The position numbers and the translations under genes were made by a program. Below, piece after piece: positions 7,627-16,459 of a stretch of 64,000 bases of DNA. This DNA is from Thiodiazotropha sp040793985. Its GTDB lineage: Bacteria > Pseudomonadota > Gammaproteobacteria > Chromatiales > Chromatiaceae. Positions within the stretch are counted from its first letter, which is position 1. The number at the start of each line of letters is the position of its first letter. The DNA lies in NCBI GenBank assembly GCA_040793985.1, contig JBFNJI010000003.1, positions 620,001-684,000 on the forward strand. Direction: 5' to 3'. Under the pieces are notes generated by a model. The model was not told the origin of the DNA, did no database searches, and worked only from the letters and a program-made list of their open reading frames with translations.

Positions 7627-8790
7627 TTAGGTTTGCAGCTCCTCCAGGAGGGTGAAGATCTCCAGCAGCAACTGCTCAACGGTCTCATCGTAGTCGCCGA
7701 AACTGCCGCTGGCGCAGAGGGTAATGACCGTGTCCTTGCCTTCCACGAAGAGCATCTTCGTCTGATAACCGGGGTCCTTGCCGCTGTGGGAGTAGACCGT
7801 CTCGCCGCTCTGTTCGATCACCCTGATATTGATCCCCAGGCCATAGCTCGAGGGAGGGGTGCCGAGCAGGGAGGGTTGCAGCATCTCCGAGCGCATGGCG
7901 TCGTTGAGTACCCGGTCACTCTTCAACAGGCCGCGGATGAAGCGTGCCAGATCCCTGCTGTTGCTCTGGATGCCTCCGTCCGCGAGGCCATAGTGGCTGT
8001 ACCAGGGGTGGGAATCATAGCGCTCGCCTTCGTCGCTGAAGTAGCCGTGCGCAAGCCCGGCCTGGCCGATCGCCTCGTCGCCCTGCAGGGTATGCGCCAG
8101 GCCGAGCGGGTTAATGATGCGTTGACGGATGGCAGTCTGCAGAGGCTGGGCGGAGACCGCCTCGATGACAAGCGCGGCGAGTATGTAGTTGGAGTTTGAG
8201 TAGCTGTAGTCACTGCCGGGTTCAAAGTGCAGGGGCCGGTCGAGGAAGAAGGGGAGGGCATCCGCCTGGGTCCACTGGCGATCGGGACCGGAGACCAGGA
8301 AGAAATCGTTGTCCCACGCCTCGCCGTCGTTCTGGAAGTCGTAGATGCCGGTGGTGTGATTGAGCAGCATGCGTACGCTCATCGCCTCGCTCGAGGGGAT
8401 GCGGTCCGTGATCTCATCGGGGAGCCAGCGGTTGATCGGATCATCCAGGTCGAGCAGGCCGTCCCCCGCCATCTGCACCAGGGTTGCGGCTACAAAGGTC
8501 TTGCCGGTGCTGGCCACGTAGAAGCGATCGTCCTGTCGTAACGGCTCTCCACTGTCGAGGTCGCTGACCCCGGAGACCCCGGAGAAATCGATGTTACGCC
8601 CTTCGATGGTGACAGATACCGCCGGCAGGCCCCGCGCCACCGCCTCGTCGAGGACCGCCTGAAACTGCTCGTCGGGGGTGGCTTGCTGGATGTTGGACGA
8701 GTTGCAGCCGGTCAGCGTGGCGAGGGTGAGGCCTGTCATGCAGACGATCTGTGCCAGCTGTTTGGTGAGGGTCGGTAGTGGTTGAAACAT
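7627..8790 (-). CDS. Serine hydrolase lipoprotein, class C beta-lactamase/D,D-peptidase fold
   Basis: 387 residues. The signal peptide ends in the lipobox LTGC (Cys29), so the mature protein is probably lipidated in the envelope. Catalytic motifs of the beta-lactamase/transpeptidase-like superfamily are present: S94-TGK97, YSYSNSNY (Tyr-x-Asn) near residue 190 and HSGKDPG as the third motif. Such proteins are esterases or peptidases, and most have no known substrate. A GGGAGA ribosome site precedes the ATG. A membrane-bound AraC regulator is encoded immediately upstream on the same strand and may control it. Confidence 0.88.
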   Translation of the reverse strand: MFQPLPTLTKQLAQIVCMTGLTLATLTGCNSSNIQQATPDEQFQAVLDEAVARGLPAVSVTIEGRNIDFSGVSGVSDLDSGEPLRQDDRFYVASTGKTFVAATLVQMAGDGLLDLDDPINRWLPDEITDRIPSSEAMSVRMLLNHTTGIYDFQNDGEAWDNDFFLVSGPDRQWTQADALPFFLDRPLHFEPGSDYSYSNSNYILAALVIEAVSAQPLQTAIRQRIINPLGLAHTLQGDEAIGQAGLAHGYFSDEGERYDSHPWYSHYGLADGGIQSNSRDLARFIRGLLKSDRVLNDAMRSEMLQPSLLGTPPSSYGLGINIRVIEQSGETVYSHSGKDPGYQTKMLFVEGKDTVITLCASGSFGDYDETVEQLLLEIFTLLEELQT

Positions 8791-8928
8791 GATAATTCTC
8801 CCATCTGTTGTGTCTTGAAAAGTGCTTTCGGACAGCTGTCCTGTGGGGAGAAGTTTGTGGCAATGCAGGCGATGTTTCGTCCTTCCGTGTAAGGTTGGAC
8901 TTATTTATTCTCTTTTGAGGTCAGAGAG

Positions 8929-10161
8929 TTACCCTTTAGTGTCCGGAATATAGCCAGAACGTCGATATTGCGAGGGGGTCAGTCCCGTATGGCGCTTGAA
9001 TGCGGTGTAGAACGCGGATTTTGAATTGAAGCCGGCGTCGAGGGCGATGGCAAGGATATTGCCCCGTTCAGTCGCACCGGCCAATGCGGACTTGGCCTCC
9101 TCCACCCGGTAGCGGTTGACGAAATCGAAGAAGTGCTGCTCGCCCTGTTCGTTGATTACCTGGGAGAGGTAGTTGGGGGAGATGCGGAGCTGAGCGGCGA
9201 GTTGGGTAAGATTCAGTTTGTTGTCCAGATAGGGCTTCTCCGTCTCCATATGTGTCTGTAAATCGGCGAACAGCATGGAGCTTGTCTCGCTGTCCAGGGC
9301 CGATTTCTCGTATTTACGCCGCTCCTGTTCCCGATTGGGGGCAGATTCGGGCGGGGGTTCGCTGACCCTGGGTTCAGGCTCGGCAGGTTGAGACGCCTGC
9401 GGTTGGTGGTGAGAAAATATCTCGGGTTGGCGCAGGCCCATATAACCCATGACATAGATGAGGACGACGATCATGGGGTAGTGAATCCCAGGCATGCCGT
9501 CATAGAGCTCGAAGATTCCTATCAGGAGGATATCGAGTATGTAGAGCAGGTAGAGCAGTGCCAGCGCGAGCAACAGATTCCTCAGCCAGGTGAGACTGAT
9601 GCGCTCGAGAAACGAAAACTCCTCCTGGATGTTGCGCTTGTGGCGGAGCAGTCTGCGGATGGCGATGAAGAGGTAGATCGCCATCTGCAGGATGGAGGTG
9701 ATGCCGACGACAAAGCCGGAGACCTCTGCCCAGAGTTGCTCGGTTTCCGGTGTCTCTCCGTCCAAATAGAGGAGGGCGATTAGCTGCTCCCGGTCCAATC
9801 CGTAGATCGGGGCAAGGATCAGAAAGCCGAGGGCGAAGGGTAAGAGATGAAGCCACTGCCTGCGGGTGAATCCGTACCCATCCCTGTCGCTGAGCGCGCG
9901 CACATAGAGATATGTCAGGGGACCGAAGAGATAATCGATATTGAGATCGAGGGCCAGCAGCCAGGGAACATGGATGAGGTGACGGGAGTGTTCGAGAAAC
10001 GCGAGTCCCAGGTCGAGGGTGAAGACCAGGGTCAGCAGGGCAAGAAACCGATGGCCTTTTACATCCCTGTCCCTGGCGTTGAGCAGGACAAGGGTGAGAA
10101 AGAGCCCATGCGCCGCTCCCAGCAACAGCATCACTGCATAGAGATCAATTCTGGGTTCCAT
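8929..10161 (-). CDS. AraC-family regulator with an N-terminal membrane sensor domain
   Basis: 410 residues. Residues ~1-255 contain about seven hydrophobic helices (a 7TM-like module), then a Pro/Glu-rich linker (~256-300) and a C-terminal AraC/XylS domain. That domain carries two helix-turn-helix motifs, including LAAQLRISPNYLSQVINE and ALDAGFNSKSAFYTAFKRHTG. Regulators of this plan transmit a membrane or envelope signal directly to DNA. It is divergent from the RstAB-like two-component genes and lies 138 bp upstream of the serine-hydrolase lipoprotein on the same strand, its likeliest target. The start has an AGGAG site very close to the ATG. Confidence 0.88.
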   Translation of the reverse strand: MEPRIDLYAVMLLLGAAHGLFLTLVLLNARDRDVKGHRFLALLTLVFTLDLGLAFLEHSRHLIHVPWLLALDLNIDYLFGPLTYLYVRALSDRDGYGFTRRQWLHLLPFALGFLILAPIYGLDREQLIALLYLDGETPETEQLWAEVSGFVVGITSILQMAIYLFIAIRRLLRHKRNIQEEFSFLERISLTWLRNLLLALALLYLLYILDILLIGIFELYDGMPGIHYPMIVVLIYVMGYMGLRQPEIFSHHQPQASQPAEPEPRVSEPPPESAPNREQERRKYEKSALDSETSSMLFADLQTHMETEKPYLDNKLNLTQLAAQLRISPNYLSQVINEQGEQHFFDFVNRYRVEEAKSALAGATERGNILAIALDAGFNSKSAFYTAFKRHTGLTPSQYRRSGYIPDTKG

Positions 10162-10303
10162 GCTCTCCTGGGCAAGCGCTACGCCTGGCGATATCTTGGC
10201 TGTTTGACAGGTTGGGCAATCATATCAGTTTTTGTCCGGGCCGCTATTGTTTGCCGGAACTGGCGGTGCGCAATAGATGAACCCTCCGGGCAGCCGGGCT
10301 GGT

Positions 10304-10317
10304 TACAATCTGTTACA
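10304..10317 (+). promoter_or_regulatory. RstA-box-like direct repeat upstream of the response regulator
   Basis: TACAATCTGTTACA fits the published E. coli RstA box TACATNTNGTTACA with about one mismatch, allowing A or T at position 5. It is a direct repeat (GTTACA-ATCT-GTTACA from 10302), the kind of site OmpR-family regulators bind. A GGTAACAG half-site in the opposite orientation follows at 10331. It lies about 135 bp upstream of the response regulator start, which suggests autoregulation. A near-identical motif lies upstream of mipA at 20154-20167. Confidence 0.5.
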
Positions 10318-10449
10318 GAGCAATACCCCTGGTAACAGGCAGAACGCCTTAACCGTGCTAATGTAAAGTTGGCGGGCGGTTGTGGCTGGCGCTGCCATCG
10401 AGGATCGCGGTGATAACTTGAGACGGGATTTTCTGGAGTGAGAGGTTCA

Positions 10450-11172
10450 ATGCAGAGCAATGCCGAGTCCGGGCCTGCCAGGGTCTTGCTGGTTGAGGAT
10501 GATGTGGAGCTTGCCGAACTGGTGCAGGAGTATCTTCAACGCTATGAGTTCGAAGTGAGCCTGGAGCACCGGGGTGACACCGCTTCTGACAGGGTGCGGC
10601 AATCGAATCCCGATATCCTCGTGCTCGATCTCAATCTGCCGGGGCGGGACGGTCTCGATATCTGCAGGGATCTGCGCATGGAGTACCAGGGCCCGATCGT
10701 GATGTTCACCGCCAGGGACGAGGATGTGGATGAGATCGTCGGTCTCGAACTGGGCGCCGATGACTACCTCACCAAGCCGGTGGAGCCGCGGGTCCTGCTG
10801 GCCCGGCTTCGCTCCCTGCTGCGCCGTTTTCGACAGACGGACAGGACTGCCGAGGAAGACGATCTGCTCCATTTCGGCAGCCTGCGTATCGAGGCCAGCG
10901 CCCGGGCGGTCTCCGTCAATGCGGACGAGGTGGAGCTCTCCACCGGGGAGTTCGATCTGCTCTGGTTGTTGGCCACCCAGGCCGGCAAGGTGGTCGATCG
11001 GGACAGCGCCTTGAAGACCCTGCGCGGCTTCGGTTACGACGGTCTCGATCGCTCGGTGGATATAGGTATCTCCAGACTCAGGCGCAAACTGGGTGACGAT
11101 GCCAACCACCCCTATCGCATCAAGACCGTACGCGGTCGGGGTTATCTCTTCGTACCCGACGCCTGGGACTGA
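10450..11172 (+). CDS. OmpR-family response regulator, RstA-like
   Basis: 240 residues from the ATG at 10450. The receiver domain has the acidic pair ED17/D18, phospho-acceptor Asp60 (DILVLDLNLPG) and the conserved Lys near 110 (DDYLTKPVEPR). The C-terminal winged helix (STGEFDLLWLLATQAGKVVDRD ... RLRRKLGDD, split here) is of OmpR/PhoB type. An in-frame GTG at 10438 is possible, but AGAGG just before the ATG favours 10450. The sensor kinase gene begins 5 bp after the stop. Both resemble E. coli RstA/RstB. An RstA-like box upstream suggests autoregulation. Confidence 0.9.
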   Translation: MQSNAESGPARVLLVEDDVELAELVQEYLQRYEFEVSLEHRGDTASDRVRQSNPDILVLDLNLPGRDGLDICRDLRMEYQGPIVMFTARDEDVDEIVGLELGADDYLTKPVEPRVLLARLRSLLRRFRQTDRTAEEDDLLHFGSLRIEASARAVSVNADEVELSTGEFDLLWLLATQAGKVVDRDSALKTLRGFGYDGLDRSVDIGISRLRRKLGDDANHPYRIKTVRGRGYLFVPDAWD

Positions 11173-11177
11173 CATAC

Positions 11178-12776
11178 ATGGCACGGCTCTACATTACGCT
11201 TTACAGCGTACTCTTCATCACCATCGCCTTTTTCTTTCTCAGTCTTACCTGGTTTCCCGATCTTGTCCTGCACGGTACCGTCAAGCGCTACTATGAACAG
11301 GCGATGCTCGGCGCCTACGAACTGGTTGAGATGCGATTGGAGGGCCATCCACCGTCGCGCTGGGAGCGGGAGATCGCGAACCTGGAACCCCACTTCCGTT
11401 ACGGACTCGGTCTCTACAACCTCGATCAGATCGACCTCAGCGACAAACAGAGGCGAAGCGTGCAGGCGGGGGAACTGGTGTTTCGCGAAGAGGGGGAGCA
11501 GACACAGTTCTACAAGCGCGTATTCGACGCGGATCGCTATCTGATGATGGTCTTGGGTCCTAATCCTGAGCAGGAAGAGCGTGATCAGGTGGAGGGCATT
11601 GTCTATCTGATCGAATCGAGGTTTCTCGCCCACGACCCCGCGCAATGGCCGGCGCTGTTGCAACAGATGGACAAGACCTTCGATATGCCCTTGGCGATGC
11701 TCCGGCTTGACGATCCATCCCTGCCGCAACAACGGTTGAGCGATATCACAATGGGGAAGACCGTCATCCTGGGGCTGGAGGAGATGAATGAGATCTACTA
11801 CAAACGCCTGGGGGATTCGCAGCAGGTATTTCGTGCCGGTCCCTTTCCTTTACCGCCGCTGTTGCGCTACTTCAATCCCATACTCTATTTATTGCTCGCA
11901 CTGCTGGTCGCCCTTGCGGTCTACTTCTGGGTGCGCCCGGTGTGGCGAGATCTCAATCGCATCGACCGGGGCGTGCGGGATTTCGGTACCGGCGACCTGG
12001 ACACCCGCCTCCTGGTCAGGCGGCGCTCGGCATTGAAGCCCCTGGCGGACGCCTTCAACACCATGGCCGATCGCCTGCAACGCCTGATCCACTCCCATCG
12101 CGAACTCACCGGTGCCGTCTCCCATGAACTGCGCACCCCCATCGCGCGCCTGCGCTTCCGCGTGGATATGTTGGAGGAGCCTCGGCACGAGGGTGACCGG
12201 GAGCGCCACATCCGCGCCATGCGCAAGGATATCCAGGAGCTGGAAGAGCTGGTCAGTGAATCCCTAAGCTACTCGCGGCTCGACCGGGAGCGCCCCGAGC
12301 TGGTGTTGGAACCGGTCAATCTCAATGAGTGGCTAAACGAGTTATCGATCGATCTGGAGGAGTCACTGCCGACGCAACGCGTCGTCTGTGAACGTCCAGC
12401 GGATAGGATCGATCGCGAGGTGAACCTGGATAGCCGCTTGATGGGCCGTGCAGTGAAGAACCTGTTGCGAAACGCCCACCGACATGCCGCCTCGAAGATA
12501 GTGCTGCACGGAGACTGGGGCGATGGCGAGGCGAGCATTATTGTCGAGGATGACGGATCGGGTGTGCCCGAACAGGAGAGGGAGAGGATATTCGAACCCT
12601 TCGCCCGTCTGGACAGTGCCCGTGACCGGGAGTCGGGCGGGGTCGGGCTTGGGCTCGCCATCGTCAATCAGATCGCCCGGTGGCACGGTGGCAGGGTGTG
12701 GGTCGAGTCTTCCAGTTTGGGTGGCGCGCGGTTCATAATCGCCTGGCCTGAGTCCGCTGCCGGAAAAGTCAAATAA
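11178..12776 (+). CDS. Sensor histidine kinase, RstB-like
   Basis: 532 residues. The first membrane helix (residues ~5-27) and second helix (~230-255) bracket a periplasmic domain of about 200 residues. A HAMP domain follows (~255-305), then the H-box with His316 (SHELRTPIARLRFR) and a HATPase domain with N-box NLLRNAHRHA, G1 DDGSGVP and G2 GGVGLGLAIV. The H-box wording is close to that of RstB. It phosphorylates the regulator encoded 5 bp upstream. The signal sensed is unknown, but the shared motif upstream of mipA suggests an envelope signal. Confidence 0.9.
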   Translation: MARLYITLYSVLFITIAFFFLSLTWFPDLVLHGTVKRYYEQAMLGAYELVEMRLEGHPPSRWEREIANLEPHFRYGLGLYNLDQIDLSDKQRRSVQAGELVFREEGEQTQFYKRVFDADRYLMMVLGPNPEQEERDQVEGIVYLIESRFLAHDPAQWPALLQQMDKTFDMPLAMLRLDDPSLPQQRLSDITMGKTVILGLEEMNEIYYKRLGDSQQVFRAGPFPLPPLLRYFNPILYLLLALLVALAVYFWVRPVWRDLNRIDRGVRDFGTGDLDTRLLVRRRSALKPLADAFNTMADRLQRLIHSHRELTGAVSHELRTPIARLRFRVDMLEEPRHEGDRERHIRAMRKDIQELEELVSESLSYSRLDRERPELVLEPVNLNEWLNELSIDLEESLPTQRVVCERPADRIDREVNLDSRLMGRAVKNLLRNAHRHAASKIVLHGDWGDGEASIIVEDDGSGVPEQERERIFEPFARLDSARDRESGGVGLGLAIVNQIARWHGGRVWVESSSLGGARFIIAWPESAAGKVK

Positions 12777-13362
12777 AAAAACTCGACTCTTAACGGTGGA
12801 TTTCTAATCCGGGTTTCTACCTAGATAGGCAGGGATACGGGGTCTATTCCGACTCTGCTTCCAAGGAATCAGCCGCCCTTGCCATATTCATAAGGACCGG
12901 TCGACCCGTGGCTCTCAGGTATCTGCAGCTTAATTGCGCTGGAAGGTCCGTATAACATCGATCCAACCTGACAATTCCCAGCGATTCCGAAATCTTTGGC
13001 GGCCTATCATATCATGGTCACCCGCACACACATCATGATAATCGCTTGATTTAATATCGGTTCTACGCCTTAATTAGGGTCTCGATCATTTTTTACAAAA
13101 CAAGTTCATCTACACGGATATCGAGTATTTAGCGAGACATCACAGACAGTTATTGTAAGTGCTGATGATAGGACAAGGGACGATGAAGGGAATGTCAATC
13201 ATATCAACTCTCGTTGTTAACGCCTCGGGCGTCTTGCCCCGGTCAATCGAATCCCATCTCGTGATAGGCCGATTCCGCCAAAAACACAATAAGTCGCGTC
13301 TGCACTGATAGTAATAGTAAAGATTCTGTCTTATGTAATGTTGGTTTCAACAAGGAAACACC
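12777..13362. other. 586-bp stretch without a recognisable gene
   Basis: No convincing coding region. It marks the transition from GC-rich core sequence to an AT-richer accessory region. An A-run follows the kinase stop (12775-12782) without a clear hairpin. A short hairpin ACGCC-TCG-GGCGT lies near 13218-13230. A 41-codon ATG reading frame from 13183 has no recognisable product. No attachment site or recombinase fragment was recognised. Confidence 0.6.
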
Positions 13363-13656
13363 ATGGGGTGGATAAGAGATACCTTCCAGGAATATCACAT
13401 TGGTCGTGCCAAATCTGTTGCAAATCAGACACAGATTAAATCTCACGCGAATGCCACAGATATCGGTGATATAGACAAAAAGATAGACAATCTTGTTTTT
13501 ATAACGCAAGCAATCTGGGAACTGCTTGAAGAAAGCGGAATTAGTGAAAGTCAGTTAGAGAAGAAAATACAGGAAATTGACTTAAGAGATGGTGTCACTG
13601 ATGGAAAAATCAGTAACAATCTCAAAGCATGCCCAGAATGTGGCAAAAGAACATAA
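13363..13656 (+). CDS. Small protein with C-terminal Cys pair, unknown function
   Basis: 97 residues with a good ribosome site (AAGGAAA 4 nt before the ATG). The body is helical and charged (IDNLVFITQAIWELLEESG, then LEKKIQEIDLRDGVTDGKI) and ends in ACPECGKRT, half of a zinc-ribbon-like motif. Similar small 'coiled coil plus CPxCG' proteins occur in other proteobacteria, but I know no function. It is the first of several short plus-strand genes in the AT-richer region. Confidence 0.65.
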   Translation: MGWIRDTFQEYHIGRAKSVANQTQIKSHANATDIGDIDKKIDNLVFITQAIWELLEESGISESQLEKKIQEIDLRDGVTDGKISNNLKACPECGKRT

Positions 13657-13828
13657 TTACACATATCTACTCAACGAGTACCGTGCATATAAGCGAGCAT
13701 AAGAACATAATGGGCTAACGAGGCTATTTCTAGCAGACGTCAGAATGCGTCGCTTGTCTCTCGCTATGATTTATCACCACCTATGAATTGCGAACTTCTG
13801 TGTACTGCCGGATAGAGGTGACTGAATA

Positions 13829-14239
13829 ATGAAACTGAAAAGTCTTATTCCCATGTTGAACGTAAACAATATTGATAAGAGCCTGAAATTTTACGAAAAA
13901 GCTCTGGGCTTTCAGGTGGTGAGTGACCCTGATGCGGTAGAGGAGTGGCGATGGGCGACTATCCGATCGGGTAATACGGAACTGATGCTATCTGAAACCG
14001 AAACCAATATCGGATTGGAGATACCAATAGATCCTCAAGAAAGTACAAAGTGGCCCGTGATTTTCTATTTTTATCCTGACAATGTTGAACAGTTGTATCA
14101 GCATGTTAAGAACTGCGGTTATTTTCCGACACCGCTGATCACCACTTTTTATGGCATGAAGGAGTTTAGCATCCAAGATCCAGATGGCCACATGTTAAGT
14201 TTTGGAGAAGATGCAATCTCAGAGTCAGAGAACACATAA
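13829..14239 (+). CDS. VOC/glyoxalase-bleomycin resistance superfamily protein
   Basis: 136 residues in two beta-alpha-beta-beta-beta modules. IPMLNVNNIDKSLKFYEKAL at the N-terminus and FSIQDPDGHMLSFGED at the C-terminus are typical of the vicinal oxygen chelate fold. One candidate metal ligand (Glu in the C-terminal strand) is present, but the full ligand set cannot be assigned. Such proteins range from glyoxalases to antibiotic-binding resistance proteins. GAGGTGA precedes the ATG by 6 nt. It is a stand-alone gene in the accessory stretch. Confidence 0.85.
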   Translation: MKLKSLIPMLNVNNIDKSLKFYEKALGFQVVSDPDAVEEWRWATIRSGNTELMLSETETNIGLEIPIDPQESTKWPVIFYFYPDNVEQLYQHVKNCGYFPTPLITTFYGMKEFSIQDPDGHMLSFGEDAISESENT

Positions 14240-14328
14240 CCAGGCAGGTAGAAGCGCCGCACAATGTTACAACCTGTATCGTTAGCGTTGTGATTAAACA
14301 TGATCGGAGTCGGAAATAGATAAGAGTA

Positions 14329-14586
14329 ACGAATTCACAATGTCCAAAATGCGGTGGCGAGGTTCAACCGGAAATATCACCAGACTATTTCTTTTCAGGG
14401 GTTATCAGTTTATTAACGACCTTCCCAGTTATCAGCAAATACGTGGTTGGTAATCGAAGTGCGATACTATTACACGGCGCTTTGCTTTTGCTGGTTGCCG
14501 GGATTCTATTCTTCTTGTCTGTTGGCAATAAGCATAATATCGCTGGTCATATTCACGACCGCCCGTATTCAAAAAAGTCTTGCTGA
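14329..14586 (+). pseudogene. Start-less small zinc-ribbon membrane protein gene
   Basis: An open frame runs from 14320 (just after a TAG at 14317) to a TGA at 14584-14586 and encodes a protein-like sequence: QCPKCGGEVQPEISPDYFF, a hydrophobic stretch with TTFPVISKYVVGN, then a clear membrane helix (LLHGALLLLVAGILFFLSV) and a short polar tail. No ATG, GTG or TTG exists between the upstream stop and the CPKCG motif. The nearest near-cognate codon is ACG at 14329. Either the start codon was lost by mutation or a non-canonical start is used. Function unknown. Confidence 0.5.
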
Positions 14587-14752
14587 TATTTATAGGCACA
14601 AATGTTGGCTTTTTGGTATTCGCGTATTGTTATAAGTACTTGTGGCTGTAAGAGTAAATATAACAAAAAAATTACTGTCTGAATAAAACACAGGCAGGGA
14701 ATCTTCGCGACGTGCCCCATATTCAGGCATTATGTGTGTGAGGTGAAATAAA

Positions 14753-15103
14753 GTGGAATTGGATGCATTGGTCAGGAAATATATGTCGTGTTTCTTTGGC
14801 GAAGAGCCAATAGAGAACATGCGAGAATTACTCGCGCACGACCTAGAGTTTTATGGTCCCTTCTATGAGTTTGGTTCTGCTGATGCATATTTGGAATCTC
14901 TGAGAGAGAATCCTCCGGAAGAGATGTCTTATGAGATTCTAAAAGAATACTCCGATAGCAACTCCTGTTGTCTGATTTATCGTTTCAAGAAAGAAGATTT
15001 GGAAACTGTAATGTCCCAGACGTTTGAAGCCAGGGACAACAAAATATCCAAAATCTTATTGATCTTCGATACCTCTAAATTTACTAATAATCCTCCTGGC
15101 TAG
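14753..15103 (+). CDS. SnoaL/NTF2-like small protein
   Basis: 116 residues starting at GTG, with GAGGTGA 7 nt upstream. The pattern (helical VRKYMSCFFGEEPIENMRE, then DLEFYGPFYEFGSADAYLES and a beta sheet with YRFKKEDLETVMSQTFEARD and ILLIFD) suggests a SnoaL-like/NTF2 cone fold, as in polyketide cyclases, limonene-epoxide hydrolases and many orphan proteins. Catalytic residues cannot be assigned. It is AT-rich compared with core genes in the window and is followed by an A-rich tract at 15136-15160. Confidence 0.6.
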   Translation: MELDALVRKYMSCFFGEEPIENMRELLAHDLEFYGPFYEFGSADAYLESLRENPPEEMSYEILKEYSDSNSCCLIYRFKKEDLETVMSQTFEARDNKISKILLIFDTSKFTNNPPG

Positions 15104-15316
15104 AGGTATACATAACGTATGAGGTAAGTTCAAAGAAAAAATAAAAAAAAAATATTTAACTGTTGTGGTCAGAATGAGGATACCAAATAAATCACACAAA
15201 TCAGGTGTAATCGGGATGGATTGGTATCTGCGGTTTTGTTTAGTGGTTGCAATTGTACAATAGCATACACTGCTGTGGCTTTGCTCTTATTAAGGACGAT
15301 AGATCTAAAAAAACCA

Positions 15317-16378
15317 ATGGGTACCAACCTAAAATATATTTTACTATTTCTTCTGATACTCTTCTCGGGCTGCGGCCGCGATGGACCGTTGCTGACCGAT
15401 ATGCCTGTTGAAACTATATCCGCAGTATTGGATAAAGAGATACCGGATTTGATGCAAAAGCGCCATATCGAGGGTTTGTCGCTTGTTATAATACGCAAAG
15501 GAAAATCATCAATATCAAAATCATTCGGCTATGCTGACGTCAAATCCAATAGGCAAGTCGATGAACAGACTGTTTTTCGCGCAGCATCACTGGGAAAGCC
15601 CGTTTTTGCCTATATTCTTGTCTCGCTGGCACGGCAAGGAATAATAGACTTGGATACACCTTTGTATGAATATTCAGCAAAGGAGGTGGTTAAAGACGAT
15701 ACGCGTTCAAAGGCAATTACGGCCAGAATGGTTCTTAAACATACATCTGGCCTGCCGAACCTTGGTGGAAAGAACAAAGAGATCGAATTTTTGTTTGATC
15801 CGGATACGGGCTTTGAATACTCCGGGTACGCCTATCTTTATCTACAGGAAGTGATTGAAACGGTAACAGGAAGAAACCTCAATAAGTTGGCAAGTGAGCT
15901 TGTATTTCGGCCTCTGCGAATGACAGAGAGTGGTTATGTATGGCAAGAAAAGTACAGAGGAAGGATGGCCAACAGCTATGGTGCATCCGGAGAGGTATTC
16001 CCATCCAGAGAAGAACCCGTGATAGGTCATTCGGCATGGAGTCTGTTTACCACCATAGCCGATTACGCCCGATTTGTTTTGCACATGATCGAAACTTCAA
16101 ACACCCAGCACTCCATTGCCAGCGTAATGCTGAGCCCCCAGGTGGATGTGGCTGACGGGGTTAGATGGGGTCTGGGCTGGGGCCTTCAGGAGACAACCCC
16201 AAACTATTCATTTTGGCATTGGGGTAGCATGGCCGGCTTCAGGCACTATGTTGTAGGCTACCCTAAGGAAAAAACGGCGGTCATTGTTTTTACCAACAAT
16301 TCAAGGGCATTTAAAATGGTTGATGAGGTAATGGCAATGGCAATCGGAGGCGGATATCCATCGTACGAATGGTTTTAA
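15317..16378 (+). CDS. Serine hydrolase lipoprotein, beta-lactamase fold (accessory-region copy)
   Basis: 353 residues from the ATG at 15317. A signal peptide with lipobox FSGC (Cys19) supports this start over an upstream in-frame start at 15221. Motifs are S-LGK in FRAASLGKPVF, Tyr-Ser-Gly in FEYSGYAY (usually Tyr-x-Asn, so the second motif is altered) and HWG in FWHWGSMAG. It is a class C beta-lactamase/D,D-peptidase-like esterase with unknown substrate. Codon use is AT-richer than in the two other serine hydrolases of this window (7627-8790 and 24062-25180), which fits acquisition by transfer. Confidence 0.82.
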   Translation: MGTNLKYILLFLLILFSGCGRDGPLLTDMPVETISAVLDKEIPDLMQKRHIEGLSLVIIRKGKSSISKSFGYADVKSNRQVDEQTVFRAASLGKPVFAYILVSLARQGIIDLDTPLYEYSAKEVVKDDTRSKAITARMVLKHTSGLPNLGGKNKEIEFLFDPDTGFEYSGYAYLYLQEVIETVTGRNLNKLASELVFRPLRMTESGYVWQEKYRGRMANSYGASGEVFPSREEPVIGHSAWSLFTTIADYARFVLHMIETSNTQHSIASVMLSPQVDVADGVRWGLGWGLQETTPNYSFWHWGSMAGFRHYVVGYPKEKTAVIVFTNNSRAFKMVDEVMAMAIGGGYPSYEWF

Positions 16379-16459
16379 CTAAAACTAACAATCTGATGCA
16401 CAAGGAACAATTACTCACTGTGCGCCACCCCTGCCGACCCTGCCGTTGGGGCTAAGCAA

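Noticed and set aside
13657..16459. Possible integron attC sites in the spacers of the accessory genes (e.g. CTAAC...GTTGGGG at about 16383-16453)
   Set aside because: Core sites miss the consensus at one position each, and inner L boxes do not pair. No integrase gene is seen, so an integron is not claimed.
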